Shown: positions 25,006-38,032 of the stretch, one piece after another
Layout: each line of letters begins with the position of its first letter
Position numbering within the stretch: position 1 is the stretch's first letter
DNA from: Marinobacter sp. S0848L
GTDB taxonomy: Bacteria; Pseudomonadota; Gammaproteobacteria; Pseudomonadales; Oleiphilaceae
NCBI RefSeq assembly: GCF_023016065.1
Contig: NZ_JALKAQ010000005.1
Location: 1-64,000, forward strand
Direction: 5' to 3'
DNA length: 64,000 nt
Notes under the pieces: model-generated
What the model was told of the DNA's origin: nothing
What the model saw: only the letters and a program-made list of their open reading frames with translations
Database searches by the model: none
Program-made: the position numbers and the translations under genes

Positions 25006-27675
25006 CTAAGGTGCGATAGGTGTCAGCAATTTGCCCTCTGGACTAAACACAATCAGCTGGCGTTCACCGGCAGCATCTACCAGAGAAATCACTTCATCAT
25101 CGCGGTAATTCACCAGGTCCAGAAACGACATATCGTTGGGGATTTGCGTATTCCAGGTACGATAAGCCAATTCTTCCTGCGCACTTCTGCGGGCGAGAAT
25201 GCCATCGTTCCCGGTAGCCGCCGTGCTATCGTTATCCAGCTGCCCATCGGTGTTACCCGCCAGTACAATATCACCATCAAATAGCAGGCTGTGTGTAAGC
25301 GTTTCATTCGATGCATCAGCAGCATCATTAACCTGAAACACGGAGCGCGGCTCACCATTGCCCGCCACGCCCCAGGCAAACCCGGCTTGGCTGTTTAGGC
25401 TGCGGCTGCGTGTCAGCTCGTTGTCGGCACCTTCCACTTCTGTGATGGCGTATGTAAGCCCACTGGAATCACCTACTAGCCAAGCCAATCCCGCCCCGTA
25501 AACGCCATGTCGCAGCGTTTCCGAAACATCCTCACCAACCTGCACCACATTCAGCTTTGCGCTGGCTCGGCCGGTGACAAAAAACGGCCCGGTCTTGCTG
25601 GTCCCGTCGAGTGTTGTTTGCGCCTGCCCAAACAAAACCGGCGACGAAGCACTTAAGTCACCAGCCATTAACTGGTCATCCGCACTCGAGCCTACGAAAC
25701 GCAATGCTTTTTCTTTAGGCGAGCCCGTGTCATCTTCGATTTCAATCAAAAACACGTCCTTGCCACCGGTATTGGCCTGGTCGCTCCAACCACCGGCGGT
25801 CTCACCCGCCAAAGCGACAAGAGGGTTCGCTCGATCTGCGCTTAAGCCCACCCAACGTACCACCTCATCCGCGCTGGAGCCCGCCTCATAAGCTGAAGCC
25901 CAAACCGGAAGGTAGTCGGTACCATCGAAGCGAAATAAGCGCGCAAATGCATCTTGACCGCCGTTATTTCCGGGTGCCGAGTAACCCACCGCAAACTCCT
26001 GGTAAGTCACCTTCGGGGTTGCGGTGCTATCAACGCGCTCAGCAACACTGATGTACACCTCCGTGTTCGTCACTCCGGATGCAACCGTCACAGTGTCGAG
26101 CACGGTGCCAGCCTGATCGTAGATGCGAACTTCGGCAGCCGTATCGGTATAGCCTGCCACAAACAATCGACTGGCATGCCCCAACTCTATGTCAGTTGGC
26201 GTGAAGTCGGTAAAGGTTTGCGCGGTGGTCAAACGGTTCAGGTTAACCCGTAGCAGGCTGTCGCTATCTGCTCGTGCATAGCCCTGACGGCCAGCCTGAT
26301 AGGGATCATCGACGGAAAGATTCAAAAACAGATCGTCGTAGCCGTCATCTGCCGACAAGGCGTATGATTTGCCACGAATACCAAATTCGATCTCGTCCTG
26401 ATCTTCGGGAAAGACAAGCTCCGTAAGTGGTAAGCCATTGTCATCGACAATCTCATAATGAGTGCCTTTTCTGGCGCCGGAGCTCTTACCCTGCTCGGCA
26501 AAACGAACCATCACCGGGCCATCCCGCTCACCCGCCACTATCGCCTTATAGGTGGTGGCAGCCGCGTTATCACCGGCGTTAATCGTGTCCTTTGCTCCGC
26601 CCTTGAGCGTTTGAACAGAAACGACGGGCTCGTTATCGAGAATGGTAATACCGGCTTGCGTGCCCGTATTCTTTATCCCTAACGCAGCAATACCGTCGCG
26701 CACTTCTGTCAAACGAATGAACGCCAACTCACTGGGCTCCGGAATGCGATCGTCCACAACTTCCAGCGGGATGTAGCATTCGGTGATACCCGGCTCGAAC
26801 GTGAGTACGCCGCGGTCATAAACATTGGCGTCGTTCCGTTCGTAGGTGATATAGGATAACGGATTACCTTCGTCGTCTACCGCTTCATCAGACCCAGAGC
26901 CCAGCACGACAATGTCCTGACCGACAATCGCCCGCCCAGTGTTTGAGGTGCTGTATTCGCATTTTTGGTGCGGAGCGCTAACACCGGCATCGCAGTTTTC
27001 CGGATCAAAATCGCTATCTAACTGATAGGCAACGCGGATGCGAGTGACGGACGGCTTTTCGAGAGTTACTTTAGCGTAGGTACGGTAGGTCGTGCTGCTG
27101 ACTTGATCGGTTTGCTTGAACGTTCCATCATCCTCGTAAACGTTCAGCGCAAAAGAATGAGTTCCTGATGCACTAAGATCCGGTACGGCACAGGTATTGG
27201 CATACCTTGTCTGTGCAACCTCGCCCACCTCTCCTTCTGTGAACTCATCAACCTCAATCGACATCACGTTCGGCTTTACTTCAATATCGAATGGCTGAAA
27301 ACCGGCCATTTTGCCGTCCGTTGTGACGATTTCGATATTGGTGTTCTTACCCAGGTCCGCTTCACCGCGATTGCCCCCGGAAAGACCGGGTACGCCACGC
27401 ATTATGATGCCTTGCCGCGCTTTGTTTGAGGTGTCTTCCAGAGCAAGCCAGGAGGGCGCATTCACCAGCGAGTAATCGAGGATATCCTCACCGCCATAGG
27501 CGCCCCAGTTATAATAATACTCAACACCAAGATAGGCCGTGGGTGCCGGCGCACCGAGCAGCGTAGGCTGGTCAGGATCTTTTTCGGTTTTGCAGCCAGC
27601 AGCAACCAAAGCGATGAACGCAACACCGGCCAAGCGGCCAGCCAGACAGGTACGGAAAGACAAATCGGCACGCAT
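25006..27675 (-). CDS. Large lipoprotein with Ig-like and Calx-beta-like regions
   Basis: The 889-residue protein has a lipoprotein signal with lipobox VAAGC (Cys about 28). After it comes a He_PIG/cadherin-like segment (about 40-130, DYSLVNAPSWLALED). A region with four cysteines follows (CAVPDL, ENCDAG, QKCEY, TECYIP) that may form disulfides, then Calx-beta-like repeats (TECYIPLEVVDDRIPEPSEL, then AGITILDNEP). The C-terminal half (about 480-889) contains repeated AGYTDT-, AGETAG- and AGNTDG-type strands that suggest a beta-propeller. It should sit on the cell surface or in the periplasm. No function is recognised. It is a single gene. Confidence 0.7.
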   Translation of the reverse strand: MRADLSFRTCLAGRLAGVAFIALVAAGCKTEKDPDQPTLLGAPAPTAYLGVEYYYNWGAYGGEDILDYSLVNAPSWLALEDTSNKARQGIIMRGVPGLSGGNRGEADLGKNTNIEIVTTDGKMAGFQPFDIEVKPNVMSIEVDEFTEGEVGEVAQTRYANTCAVPDLSASGTHSFALNVYEDDGTFKQTDQVSSTTYRTYAKVTLEKPSVTRIRVAYQLDSDFDPENCDAGVSAPHQKCEYSTSNTGRAIVGQDIVVLGSGSDEAVDDEGNPLSYITYERNDANVYDRGVLTFEPGITECYIPLEVVDDRIPEPSELAFIRLTEVRDGIAALGIKNTGTQAGITILDNEPVVSVQTLKGGAKDTINAGDNAAATTYKAIVAGERDGPVMVRFAEQGKSSGARKGTHYEIVDDNGLPLTELVFPEDQDEIEFGIRGKSYALSADDGYDDLFLNLSVDDPYQAGRQGYARADSDSLLRVNLNRLTTAQTFTDFTPTDIELGHASRLFVAGYTDTAAEVRIYDQAGTVLDTVTVASGVTNTEVYISVAERVDSTATPKVTYQEFAVGYSAPGNNGGQDAFARLFRFDGTDYLPVWASAYEAGSSADEVVRWVGLSADRANPLVALAGETAGGWSDQANTGGKDVFLIEIEDDTGSPKEKALRFVGSSADDQLMAGDLSASSPVLFGQAQTTLDGTSKTGPFFVTGRASAKLNVVQVGEDVSETLRHGVYGAGLAWLVGDSSGLTYAITEVEGADNELTRSRSLNSQAGFAWGVAGNGEPRSVFQVNDAADASNETLTHSLLFDGDIVLAGNTDGQLDNDSTAATGNDGILARRSAQEELAYRTWNTQIPNDMSFLDLVNYRDDEVISLVDAAGERQLIVFSPEGKLLTPIAP

Positions 27676-27829
27676 GCAAAAATCCGTTTCTTGACGTTAT
27701 TGTTAGGACGGTGACCGGGCTCGCTTGCGCGAAGCCCATTTACACACCGTTACAGATCAACGTCATGGTAGCCAATTTGCCTATTGCGGGACCTGCGCGA
27801 GTTCTCAGAATCACCCGGCAGGCACCAAG

Positions 27830-30867
<3,038 letters not shown>

Positions 30868-30908
30868 AATTCTGCTGTCCTGTTCGCAGTTTGCAACATT
30901 GTTACTCT

Positions 30909-30944
30909 AAAAAAAGCCCGTATCGAATACAACGCACACCGGGC
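30909..30944 (-). terminator. Weak Rho-independent terminator between smc and zipA
   Basis: On the minus strand GCCCG and CGGGC (30940-30944 and 30916-30920) bracket a 19-nt loop that itself contains GTAT-TCG-ATAC, followed by seven T (30909-30915). The stem is short, so it may act as an attenuator between smc and zipA instead of a full stop. Confidence 0.4.
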
Positions 30945-30987
30945 CCAGATGGCGGTATTGTCATGGTTGGTGGTTTTACCACTAACT

Positions 30988-33900
30988 CTAAGCTTCCGCC
31001 AGAGCGGCCGCCTCGTCTACATCCACAGTGACCAATCGGGAACAACCCGGCTCATGCATGGTAACCCCCATGAGCTGGTCCGCCATTTCCATGGCAATCT
31101 TGTTATGCGTAATGTAGATAAATTGTACCTGTTTGGACATTTCTTTCACCAGATTTGCGTAACGTCCTACGTTGGCATCGTCCAAAGGCGCATCAACTTC
31201 ATCGAGCATACAAAAGGGTGCAGGGTTCAACTGGAAGATTGAAAACACCAGCGCAATCGCGGTCAGCGCTTTTTCACCACCCGACAGCAAATGAATTGTG
31301 CTGTTCTTCTTGCCGGGCGGCCGTGCCATGATGGCCACACCGGTTTCCAAAAGATCGTCACTGGTCAACTCCAGATAGGCACTACCACCGCCAAACACCT
31401 TCGGGAACAGCGCCTGCAAGCCACCGTTGACCTGGTCAAAGGTTTCCCTGAATCGTTGGCGGGTTTCCCGATCAATCTTGCGAATGGCGTTATCCAGTGT
31501 TTCCAACGCCTCCATCAGATCGTCGTTCTGTTCGTCCAGATAGGTTTTACGTTCGCTCTGAACCTGATATTCCTCGATGGCGGCAAGATTAATCGCGCCC
31601 AAGCGCTGAATACGGTTACCAATTTTTGTAAGCTCTTCCGCCCAAACCTTCTCTTCAGCGTCTTCCGGTAGCTGACTAAGCACCTCCTGAAGTTTCACAC
31701 CCAACTCTGTAAGCTGCTCAATATGGTTGCCCGAACGAATCTCGAGCGCCTGTGATTCCATCTTAAGCTTTTCAAGATTCGCCCGTACATCCTGAACCAC
31801 ATGATCGGTGCGACTGCGGCCTTGCTCGCGGTCGCGGACTTCTTTGTCGATATCTTCCAGGGCATCTCTGGCCGCGCTTAGCTTTTCTTCTTCCGCCAAG
31901 CGCCGCTCCAGCAACCCTTCCAGCTGCAGTTTGAGATCTTCAATGGGCTCTTCAGAGCTTTCGCGGGTTTCCCGCAATACCGCAAGGCGCTCCTCAAGGC
32001 GTTCTTTTTGCAGCTGCATCCGATCAATGGTTTGTTTCAGAGCATCACGCTGACTCTGCAGTGTTTGCAGCTGAAGCTGCAACTGATGTGCGTGGTCGCG
32101 ATCGTGGCGCGCGTCCTGGCGCAAGCGATCAAGGTTCTCACGAAGCGTATCGCGCTGTTCAAGCAAGCGCTCTTTCTCTTCGTCGCTGTCTTCACTCGAA
32201 GCCAGCGCCATATCCCACTCTTCTTTGGCTTCTTGCAGCTGAATCTGCTGCTCTTCCAAATTGCCGCTTACCTCTTCAATATCATCGTGAATGCGGGCAA
32301 TGCGGGCATCAATCTGTTCGGCTCTCGCTTTTAAACCGCTCACCTGTGAGGAAAGCCCCGACAACTCGCGCTGAACCTCACTCAAACGGCCTTGCGCGTC
32401 TTCACGAGCGGTTTCGGCGCGCTCACCCTGTTCTTGCAGTTGATCTAACTGCGCTGAGGCCTTCTCTAAGTTAGCTTCAGCGTCGACTAATTGACATTGC
32501 AACGCTTCAACTTTTTTCTGCCGCTCTATCACTCCCATCTGGCCAGCATCGGAATCGGGCATCAGTACCCAATCACGGCCAACCCAGACGCCTTCGGGCG
32601 TAATGACACTGTTGTTTGCGCCCAGACTGGAACGGCGGGCCAACGCTTCTTCGGTCGAGGCCGCCGTCTCGATATGGCCCATGAGCGTTTCTATGGCGGC
32701 CAGGCCGCTGACTTTTGCGGCGAGCCCCGATTTAGCGCCACTGCCTTCCCCGCTTTCAGCCACAACCGCAACCCCTTTAGGAGCCCGGACAATGACATCA
32801 CCAAGATCCTCAAGCCTCGGTAAGGCCAAGCCTTGAGTAAAGCGGCCAATCACCTGTTCTACGGCGAACTCCCAGCCACTCTCTATGCTGAGCTGAGCGG
32901 CTACGCGAGGTGCGTTCGTCAAATCGTGTTCGGCCAGCCAGGCTTGCAAGGCATCGTCCTGCCCGCCCAACTGTTCATCCAGAAGTGCTTGCTGGGACTC
33001 AAGCGATGCCCGAAGACTTTGCACTTGCTGACGTTGGCTCGACACCTCTGCTTCGGCCTCTTTCAGGCGTTGGCGGGCCTGATAGACATCGTCTTGCAGC
33101 ACCTCAATTTGTTCAGTTGCCTCTTCCCGTTGAAGCTCCAAGGTTTCCTGCTGCTCAAGCAGCTCTTCGAGCTCGGACCGGTCCAGCTGGCCCTCCAGCA
33201 AGGCTTGTTCGTCTTTCAGTCGTTGATGGCGGCTCTTTAGTTGTGCAATGGCTTCATCCAGCGAACGAATCCGCGATTGCGCGAGCTCTGCCTGACGGCG
33301 CGCATCGGAAGAGCGCGTACTGAACTCATCCCAGCGATGCTGCCAATCCGCCATGGCTTCCTCAGCCAGTTGCAGCTTCTCACTCGACTCTTCCGAACGC
33401 ATAGCCAGCGCTTCTTGCTCGGGCTCAATCATGCCGAGCTCTTCAAGAATGGTCGCGAGCTTGTCTTCGTCCTGCTCGAGTTCGCGCTGTATCTCGCGCT
33501 GATTGGAAACCGCCTGGTCCAGCTCTATAGCGGCCTGACGGCTGCGGTCGCGATGATGCTCAAGGCTTTGTTCAATGCGGGCAATGTCGGCACCGGCCTC
33601 GTAATACTTCGCCTGTGCACGGTTGAAATGCTCGGTGCGCTCATGATGAGCCTCACGCAGGGATTCCAGCGAGGTTTCCAGATTTACCCGTTCAGTGAGT
33701 AATTTCTCTAACTCCAGCTCAGTATCCCGGATTTTCCCTCGCCAGGTCTGCAAATCGTTATCGAGAGCCTTCCATCGAAGCACCGTTAACTCGGCCTTCT
33801 TTTGCCGCTCTTCGAGCTTGTACGCCTTATACTTTTCGGCCGCCGCCGCCTGCCGTTCCAGATGCTGAAGTTGTCGGCCCAGCTCTTCCCTTAAATCCGT

Positions 33901-34482
33901 CAGACGCTCCAGGTTTTCCTGAGTTCGCTTAATACGGTTTTCGGTTTCTCGACGACGCTCTTTGTATTTAGAAATGCCCGCCGCTTCTTCGATGTAAACC
34001 CGCAACTCTTCGGGTTTAGCTTCAATCAGGCGGGAGATCATGCCTTGTTCGATGATCGCATAGCTGCGTGGGCCCAGGCCGGTGCCAAGGAACAGGTCGG
34101 TTATATCCCGGCGGCGGCACTTAGACCCGTTAAGAAAATATTCCGACTGGCCTTCGCGGGAAACCCGCCGTTTCACCGAAATTTCATTGAACTTAACGAA
34201 TTCGCCCGGGGCTTTTCCGGCGTCGTTATCGAAAACAAGCTCGATGGATGCCTGTCCCACGGGCTTGCGTGCGGTCGAGCCGTTGAAAATAACGTCTGAC
34301 ATGGATTCTCCGCGCAAGTACTTGGCGGAGCTTTCGCCCATTACCCAGCGCACGGCATCAATAATGTTCGATTTGCCACAACCGTTGGGACCAACCACCG
34401 CAGTGAGATTGGTCGGAAACGGTACTGTTGTGGGATCGACAAACGATTTGAAGCCGGCCAGTTTAATGGACTTAAGCCTCAT
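30988..34482 (-). CDS. smc: Chromosome segregation protein SMC
   Basis: SMC with ScpA and ScpB organises and segregates the chromosome. The 1164-residue protein has the Walker A GPNGCGKSNIID (near 32), two long coiled-coil arms (about 170-510 and 650-1000), a hinge around 515-640 (ESGWEFAVEQVIGRFTQGLA), and the C-terminal ABC signature LLSGGEKALTAIALVFSIF and Walker B FCMLDEVDAPLDDAN. It starts one base after the stop of the GntR gene. scpA and scpB lie separately at 37411-38860. Confidence 0.97.
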   Translation of the reverse strand: MRLKSIKLAGFKSFVDPTTVPFPTNLTAVVGPNGCGKSNIIDAVRWVMGESSAKYLRGESMSDVIFNGSTARKPVGQASIELVFDNDAGKAPGEFVKFNEISVKRRVSREGQSEYFLNGSKCRRRDITDLFLGTGLGPRSYAIIEQGMISRLIEAKPEELRVYIEEAAGISKYKERRRETENRIKRTQENLERLTDLREELGRQLQHLERQAAAAEKYKAYKLEERQKKAELTVLRWKALDNDLQTWRGKIRDTELELEKLLTERVNLETSLESLREAHHERTEHFNRAQAKYYEAGADIARIEQSLEHHRDRSRQAAIELDQAVSNQREIQRELEQDEDKLATILEELGMIEPEQEALAMRSEESSEKLQLAEEAMADWQHRWDEFSTRSSDARRQAELAQSRIRSLDEAIAQLKSRHQRLKDEQALLEGQLDRSELEELLEQQETLELQREEATEQIEVLQDDVYQARQRLKEAEAEVSSQRQQVQSLRASLESQQALLDEQLGGQDDALQAWLAEHDLTNAPRVAAQLSIESGWEFAVEQVIGRFTQGLALPRLEDLGDVIVRAPKGVAVVAESGEGSGAKSGLAAKVSGLAAIETLMGHIETAASTEEALARRSSLGANNSVITPEGVWVGRDWVLMPDSDAGQMGVIERQKKVEALQCQLVDAEANLEKASAQLDQLQEQGERAETAREDAQGRLSEVQRELSGLSSQVSGLKARAEQIDARIARIHDDIEEVSGNLEEQQIQLQEAKEEWDMALASSEDSDEEKERLLEQRDTLRENLDRLRQDARHDRDHAHQLQLQLQTLQSQRDALKQTIDRMQLQKERLEERLAVLRETRESSEEPIEDLKLQLEGLLERRLAEEEKLSAARDALEDIDKEVRDREQGRSRTDHVVQDVRANLEKLKMESQALEIRSGNHIEQLTELGVKLQEVLSQLPEDAEEKVWAEELTKIGNRIQRLGAINLAAIEEYQVQSERKTYLDEQNDDLMEALETLDNAIRKIDRETRQRFRETFDQVNGGLQALFPKVFGGGSAYLELTSDDLLETGVAIMARPPGKKNSTIHLLSGGEKALTAIALVFSIFQLNPAPFCMLDEVDAPLDDANVGRYANLVKEMSKQVQFIYITHNKIAMEMADQLMGVTMHEPGCSRLVTVDVDEAAALAEA

Positions 34483-34483
34483 A

Positions 34484-35161
34484 TCAGGCGTTCTCCTCCG
34501 TGAGAATCGTCAAAATCTGTTTTCGTTGATGTTCGCCGTATTGCTGAATAACTTGCTGAAGCTGAGCGGCATCTGACTGCATGGCGGCCTCCGCGAGCTT
34601 CTGAAATAACGCTCCGGTTTCTGCGGCTTCACCCGGCCGGCTCTCAAGCACCATGTAATAGGTACGGCTGATGGCGGGCCTGAAATTTTCGAGGGTTTCC
34701 TGCAGGAACGGGTTTTCAACCATTCCACAAGCGTTGCGGACGAGGTCGAAGCCCGCCTCGATAACCCGTTCAGGGTCATTGCCCGATGGACTTAACTCAC
34801 CGAGTAACGAGCCATGATTGCGAACCTGCGCCGCCAGCCCATTGAGTTCATGCCCGGCCCAGCGCTCAAGCACTTTGCGCCCGAGCATGCATAAAAGATC
34901 AATATAGATATCGTAGAGCGCGTTGACAGAGCTGACGGTCAGCTCCGAGACCACGGCGCCGCGTCGCGGATAAATCTCTACTAAATGCCGTCGTTCGAGA
35001 ATCAGCAAGGCTTCACGCACAGAGCCGCGGCTAACATTCAGCTCTCCGGCCACTTTAAGCTCCTGAATGCGCTCACCCGGCTTAAGGCTGCGGACGACAA
35101 TGCGCTGACCGATGTGCTGGGCTATTTGCTCAGACAGACTCTCTGGGGCCTCGAATCTCAT
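34484..35161 (-). CDS. GntR-family (FadR/FCD type) transcriptional regulator
   Basis: The 225-residue protein has an N-terminal winged helix (about 10-75: LKPGERIQELKVAGELNVSR, then VREALLILERRHLVE) and a C-terminal all-helical FCD ligand domain (about 85-215). Targets and ligand are unknown. The ATG at 35161 (MRFEAP) is preferred, with AGGTGAG about 10 nt upstream; a GTG at 35176 is an alternative. Only one base separates it from smc, so it is co-transcribed. I recall a GntR gene next to smc in Pseudomonas aeruginosa as well. Confidence 0.87.
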   Translation of the reverse strand: MRFEAPESLSEQIAQHIGQRIVVRSLKPGERIQELKVAGELNVSRGSVREALLILERRHLVEIYPRRGAVVSELTVSSVNALYDIYIDLLCMLGRKVLERWAGHELNGLAAQVRNHGSLLGELSPSGNDPERVIEAGFDLVRNACGMVENPFLQETLENFRPAISRTYYMVLESRPGEAAETGALFQKLAEAAMQSDAAQLQQVIQQYGEHQRKQILTILTEENA

Positions 35162-35401
35162 GCTAAAACTGCTCACCTGTAACGTTTGCGTTCAAGCGCG
35201 GCAGTTTATCACAGGCGCTCAAACGGCCTACACCCTTGTCGGACATTTTGATTTACACAGCGTTGTAATCGGCAAGATCCTGCCGAAACATTGACGCCAT
35301 CATCGCCCCACCCCGTCATTACGGCAAAAGACACCTGTATCTGTCTGGAATTTATGCACTAATTTAATGTGGCACTAAAAATGCTATATCTGAATAACTT
35401 T

Positions 35402-36352
35402 ATGTTCCGGAACGAGCGAGCCGCCGTGAAAAACCTGACATCCATTCAGTCGTCAAAATCCAAACCTGCCAAGCTGGCAGCGCTGAGACAGGCATTTCAG
35501 GCATGGAGCCAAGAACCAGACCCTCTGGCACGACTGACAAAAAGACTATCGACCACTTTGTCGCTGGAGCACCAGCTGGAGATTATCGGCGAGGAAATTT
35601 CGGCCTCGATTCCCTTCGATTCAATGCAATACCGGCACCGGATTGCCCGCCAGGATTTCGTATTTTCTACCGGTGTTGGCGGCCCGCACCGCTGCGAGTA
35701 CCGGCTGTCTTTGGAGGGCAGCCATTACGGCTGGCTCACCTTTCATCGCCGTCATAAATTTAGCGAAGAGGAGCTGTCCGGATTCGAGATGATGCTGTCG
35801 GCCATCATCTGCCCCTTGCGCAACGCTTGCAAATTGATTGCAATTGAGCAGGCAGCACTGACGGATTCACTGACCGGCATTGGCAACAAGCGCGCGCTGC
35901 AGGAAGAGCTCATCCGCGCCAGCTCGCTTTCAGACCGTCTCAATGCACCCTGCACGTTAATCCTGTGCGACCTGGATCATTTCAAACGTATTAATGATAA
36001 CCATGGCCATGTGGTGGGTGATCACATACTGGCAAAAGCGGCTGAAAAGATAGAACGAGCAATACGCAACTCAGATTCTGCGTATCGTTTCGGTGGCGAG
36101 GAGTTTGCTGTGCTACTGCCGCACACAGACATACAGGAAGCGAAAACAGTTGCTGAAAGGATTCGCGTGGCGCTGGAAAGCATCCGGGTGGACGGCGGAG
36201 AAATCCCAATCACAGTGACTGGAAGTTGCGGTATCGCGGCTCATATTGCTAACGAACAACCGGAACAATGGCTGATACGGGCCGATGAAGCGTTGTATCA
36301 GGCAAAAGCCGGCGGCCGCAATTGCAGCCGCGTGTTTGCCTCTATTCCCTGA
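35402..36352 (+). CDS. Diguanylate cyclase (GGDEF domain)
   Basis: The roughly 316-residue protein has a GAF-like or uncharacterised sensor region (about 40-145) and a GGDEF domain (about 150-316). The active site is GGEEF in YRFGGEEFAVLLP, with DLDHFKRINDNHGH before it and an inhibitory-site RxxD (RNSD) five residues ahead of GGEEF. It should therefore make cyclic di-GMP with product inhibition. No membrane helix is visible, so it is cytosolic. The start is uncertain: ATG at 35402 lacks a clear ribosome site, and GTG at 35426 is also possible. Confidence 0.9.
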   Translation: MFRNERAAVKNLTSIQSSKSKPAKLAALRQAFQAWSQEPDPLARLTKRLSTTLSLEHQLEIIGEEISASIPFDSMQYRHRIARQDFVFSTGVGGPHRCEYRLSLEGSHYGWLTFHRRHKFSEEELSGFEMMLSAIICPLRNACKLIAIEQAALTDSLTGIGNKRALQEELIRASSLSDRLNAPCTLILCDLDHFKRINDNHGHVVGDHILAKAAEKIERAIRNSDSAYRFGGEEFAVLLPHTDIQEAKTVAERIRVALESIRVDGGEIPITVTGSCGIAAHIANEQPEQWLIRADEALYQAKAGGRNCSRVFASIP

Positions 36353-36363
36353 TACTACCGGCG

Positions 36364-37371
36364 TCAGTTACCCCGGTTGTTTCGCGCCGGGCGTGATGCG
36401 CCAGCGCTTTTCTTTCTCGTATCCCGCTTGGCTTTTGGCTGGCCCGCGTCGCTAACCTGCCAACTGCCACGCTTGGATTTTTGCACAGATCGACCGGGGC
36501 TCTTGCGCATTTTTCGATCATGTTCAGCTTGCTCGCCCGGCGTTTTCTGCGGTACCGGAACCGACTGCAGCTCCACGGTACGACTGAGCAAATCGACCGC
36601 TTTCTGATCCAACTCTTCCCATTTACCCAGGGACAAGCGACTTGGCAAGAAGATGGGGCCATAGCGAACCCGCTTCAGCCTGCTTACGCGCACGCCCTGA
36701 GATTCCCAAAGCCGACGCACTTCGCGATTACGGCCTTCCAACAAGGTGACATGAAACCATTTGTTCATGCCACTGCCACCCGCTTCCGAAATGTCAGAGA
36801 ACTGGGCCATGCCATCTTCCAGTAATACACCATCCAGCAAACGCTGAATCATGGCTTCATCCACTTCACCAAAGACCCGCACTGCGTATTCTCGGTCGAT
36901 TTGACGGGAAGGATGCATCAGACGGTTTGCCAATTCACCGTCGGTGGTAAACAACACCAAACCGGTGGTGTTTAAATCCAGACGCCCGATCGAGATCCAG
37001 CGTTGATCTTTCAGGCGCGGCAAACGGTCGAAGACGGTGGGACGGCCTTCCGGGTCTTTACGGGTGGTTACTTCACCTTCCGGCTTGTTGTAGATCAGAA
37101 CCCGGCGAACAACCTGACCCGCGGACGAGACATCCAGTTTTTTGCCATCCAGCTCAAAGGTATCTTCAATCGTTGCTTTCTGGCCCGGCACGGAAGGCTG
37201 ACCATTAACCAACAAACGGCCGGAGTCCATCCAGCCTTCTATCTCCCGGCGTGAACCCACACCGGCGCGCGCCAAAAGTTTCTGAATGCGCTCAGGGCCT
37301 TCAGTCAATGATTTATCACCTTGTGCGGCCTTCTTGCCTGCACGTGGTTTTCCGGGGCTAGATGCCGCCAT
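36364..37371 (-). CDS. rluB: 23S rRNA pseudouridine synthase RluB
   Basis: RluB makes pseudouridine 2605 in 23S rRNA. The 335-residue protein has an S4 RNA-binding domain (about 27-85, [20 protein letters not shown]) and the RsuA-type catalytic domain with the catalytic Asp in [20 protein letters not shown] (near 130). A basic Lys/Arg-rich tail (about 270-335) is typical of RluB in this group. It is the last gene of trpS-scpA-scpB-rluB, starting 39 bp after scpB. Confidence 0.93.
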   Translation of the reverse strand: MAASSPGKPRAGKKAAQGDKSLTEGPERIQKLLARAGVGSRREIEGWMDSGRLLVNGQPSVPGQKATIEDTFELDGKKLDVSSAGQVVRRVLIYNKPEGEVTTRKDPEGRPTVFDRLPRLKDQRWISIGRLDLNTTGLVLFTTDGELANRLMHPSRQIDREYAVRVFGEVDEAMIQRLLDGVLLEDGMAQFSDISEAGGSGMNKWFHVTLLEGRNREVRRLWESQGVRVSRLKRVRYGPIFLPSRLSLGKWEELDQKAVDLLSRTVELQSVPVPQKTPGEQAEHDRKMRKSPGRSVQKSKRGSWQVSDAGQPKAKRDTRKKSAGASRPARNNRGN

Positions 37372-37410
37372 GCATTCTTTCCTTACTGAGTATCTGACGC
37401 CTTGTGGCGG

Positions 37411-38016
37411 TCAGTGAAGTGTCTGTTCTGAGGGCGGCTCGTCACCCTGCATATTCTTTTCAATCTCACGGCCGATCTCTTCCAAATCCCGAACTTCTGA
37501 CAACGCGGGCAACTCGTCAAGACCGGCCAGATTGAAGTAATCCAAAAACTGTTTGGTGGTGGCGTACATGGCCGGCCTACCCGGCACATCACGATGCCCC
37601 ACAACGCGAACCCACTCTCGCTCAAGCAAGGTTCGAATGATATTGCTGCTTACCGTAACACCTCGAATCTCTTCAATCTCGCCGCGTGTGATCGGTTGCC
37701 GGTAGGCGATCAACGCCAGCGTTTCCAAGAGCGCTCGGGAGTAACGCTGCGGCTTCTCTTCAAACAGTCTGCCGACCCACGGCGCAAACTCTTCCCGGAC
37801 CTGCAACCGGTAACCACTAGCAACTCTTTTTACCTCAAAACCCCGGCCCTCGCAGGCGCTTTCCAGCTGTACCATAGCCTGTTCCATCAACTGCCGGGTT
37901 GGCCGCTCGCTTTCCAGAAATAGCTCTCGAAGCTGTTCGATCGACAGGGGTTTGCCTGCGGCCAGCAACGCGGCCTCCGCGATCGCCTGAATTCTGACAA
38001 GTTCGTCTTCGTTCAT
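37411..38016 (-). CDS. scpB: Segregation and condensation protein ScpB
   Basis: ScpB is the winged-helix kite subunit of the SMC-ScpAB complex. The 201-residue protein shows IAEAALLAAGKPLSIEQL, YSRALLETLALIAYRQPITR and IEEIRGVTVSSNIIRTLLER, then ATTKQFLDYFNLAGLDELP, all characteristic. It follows scpA by 16 bp. A Glu-rich tail ends the protein. Confidence 0.95.
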   Translation of the reverse strand: MNEDELVRIQAIAEAALLAAGKPLSIEQLRELFLESERPTRQLMEQAMVQLESACEGRGFEVKRVASGYRLQVREEFAPWVGRLFEEKPQRYSRALLETLALIAYRQPITRGEIEEIRGVTVSSNIIRTLLEREWVRVVGHRDVPGRPAMYATTKQFLDYFNLAGLDELPALSEVRDLEEIGREIEKNMQGDEPPSEQTLH

Positions 38017-38032
38017 GGTCGTAGATTACCCT

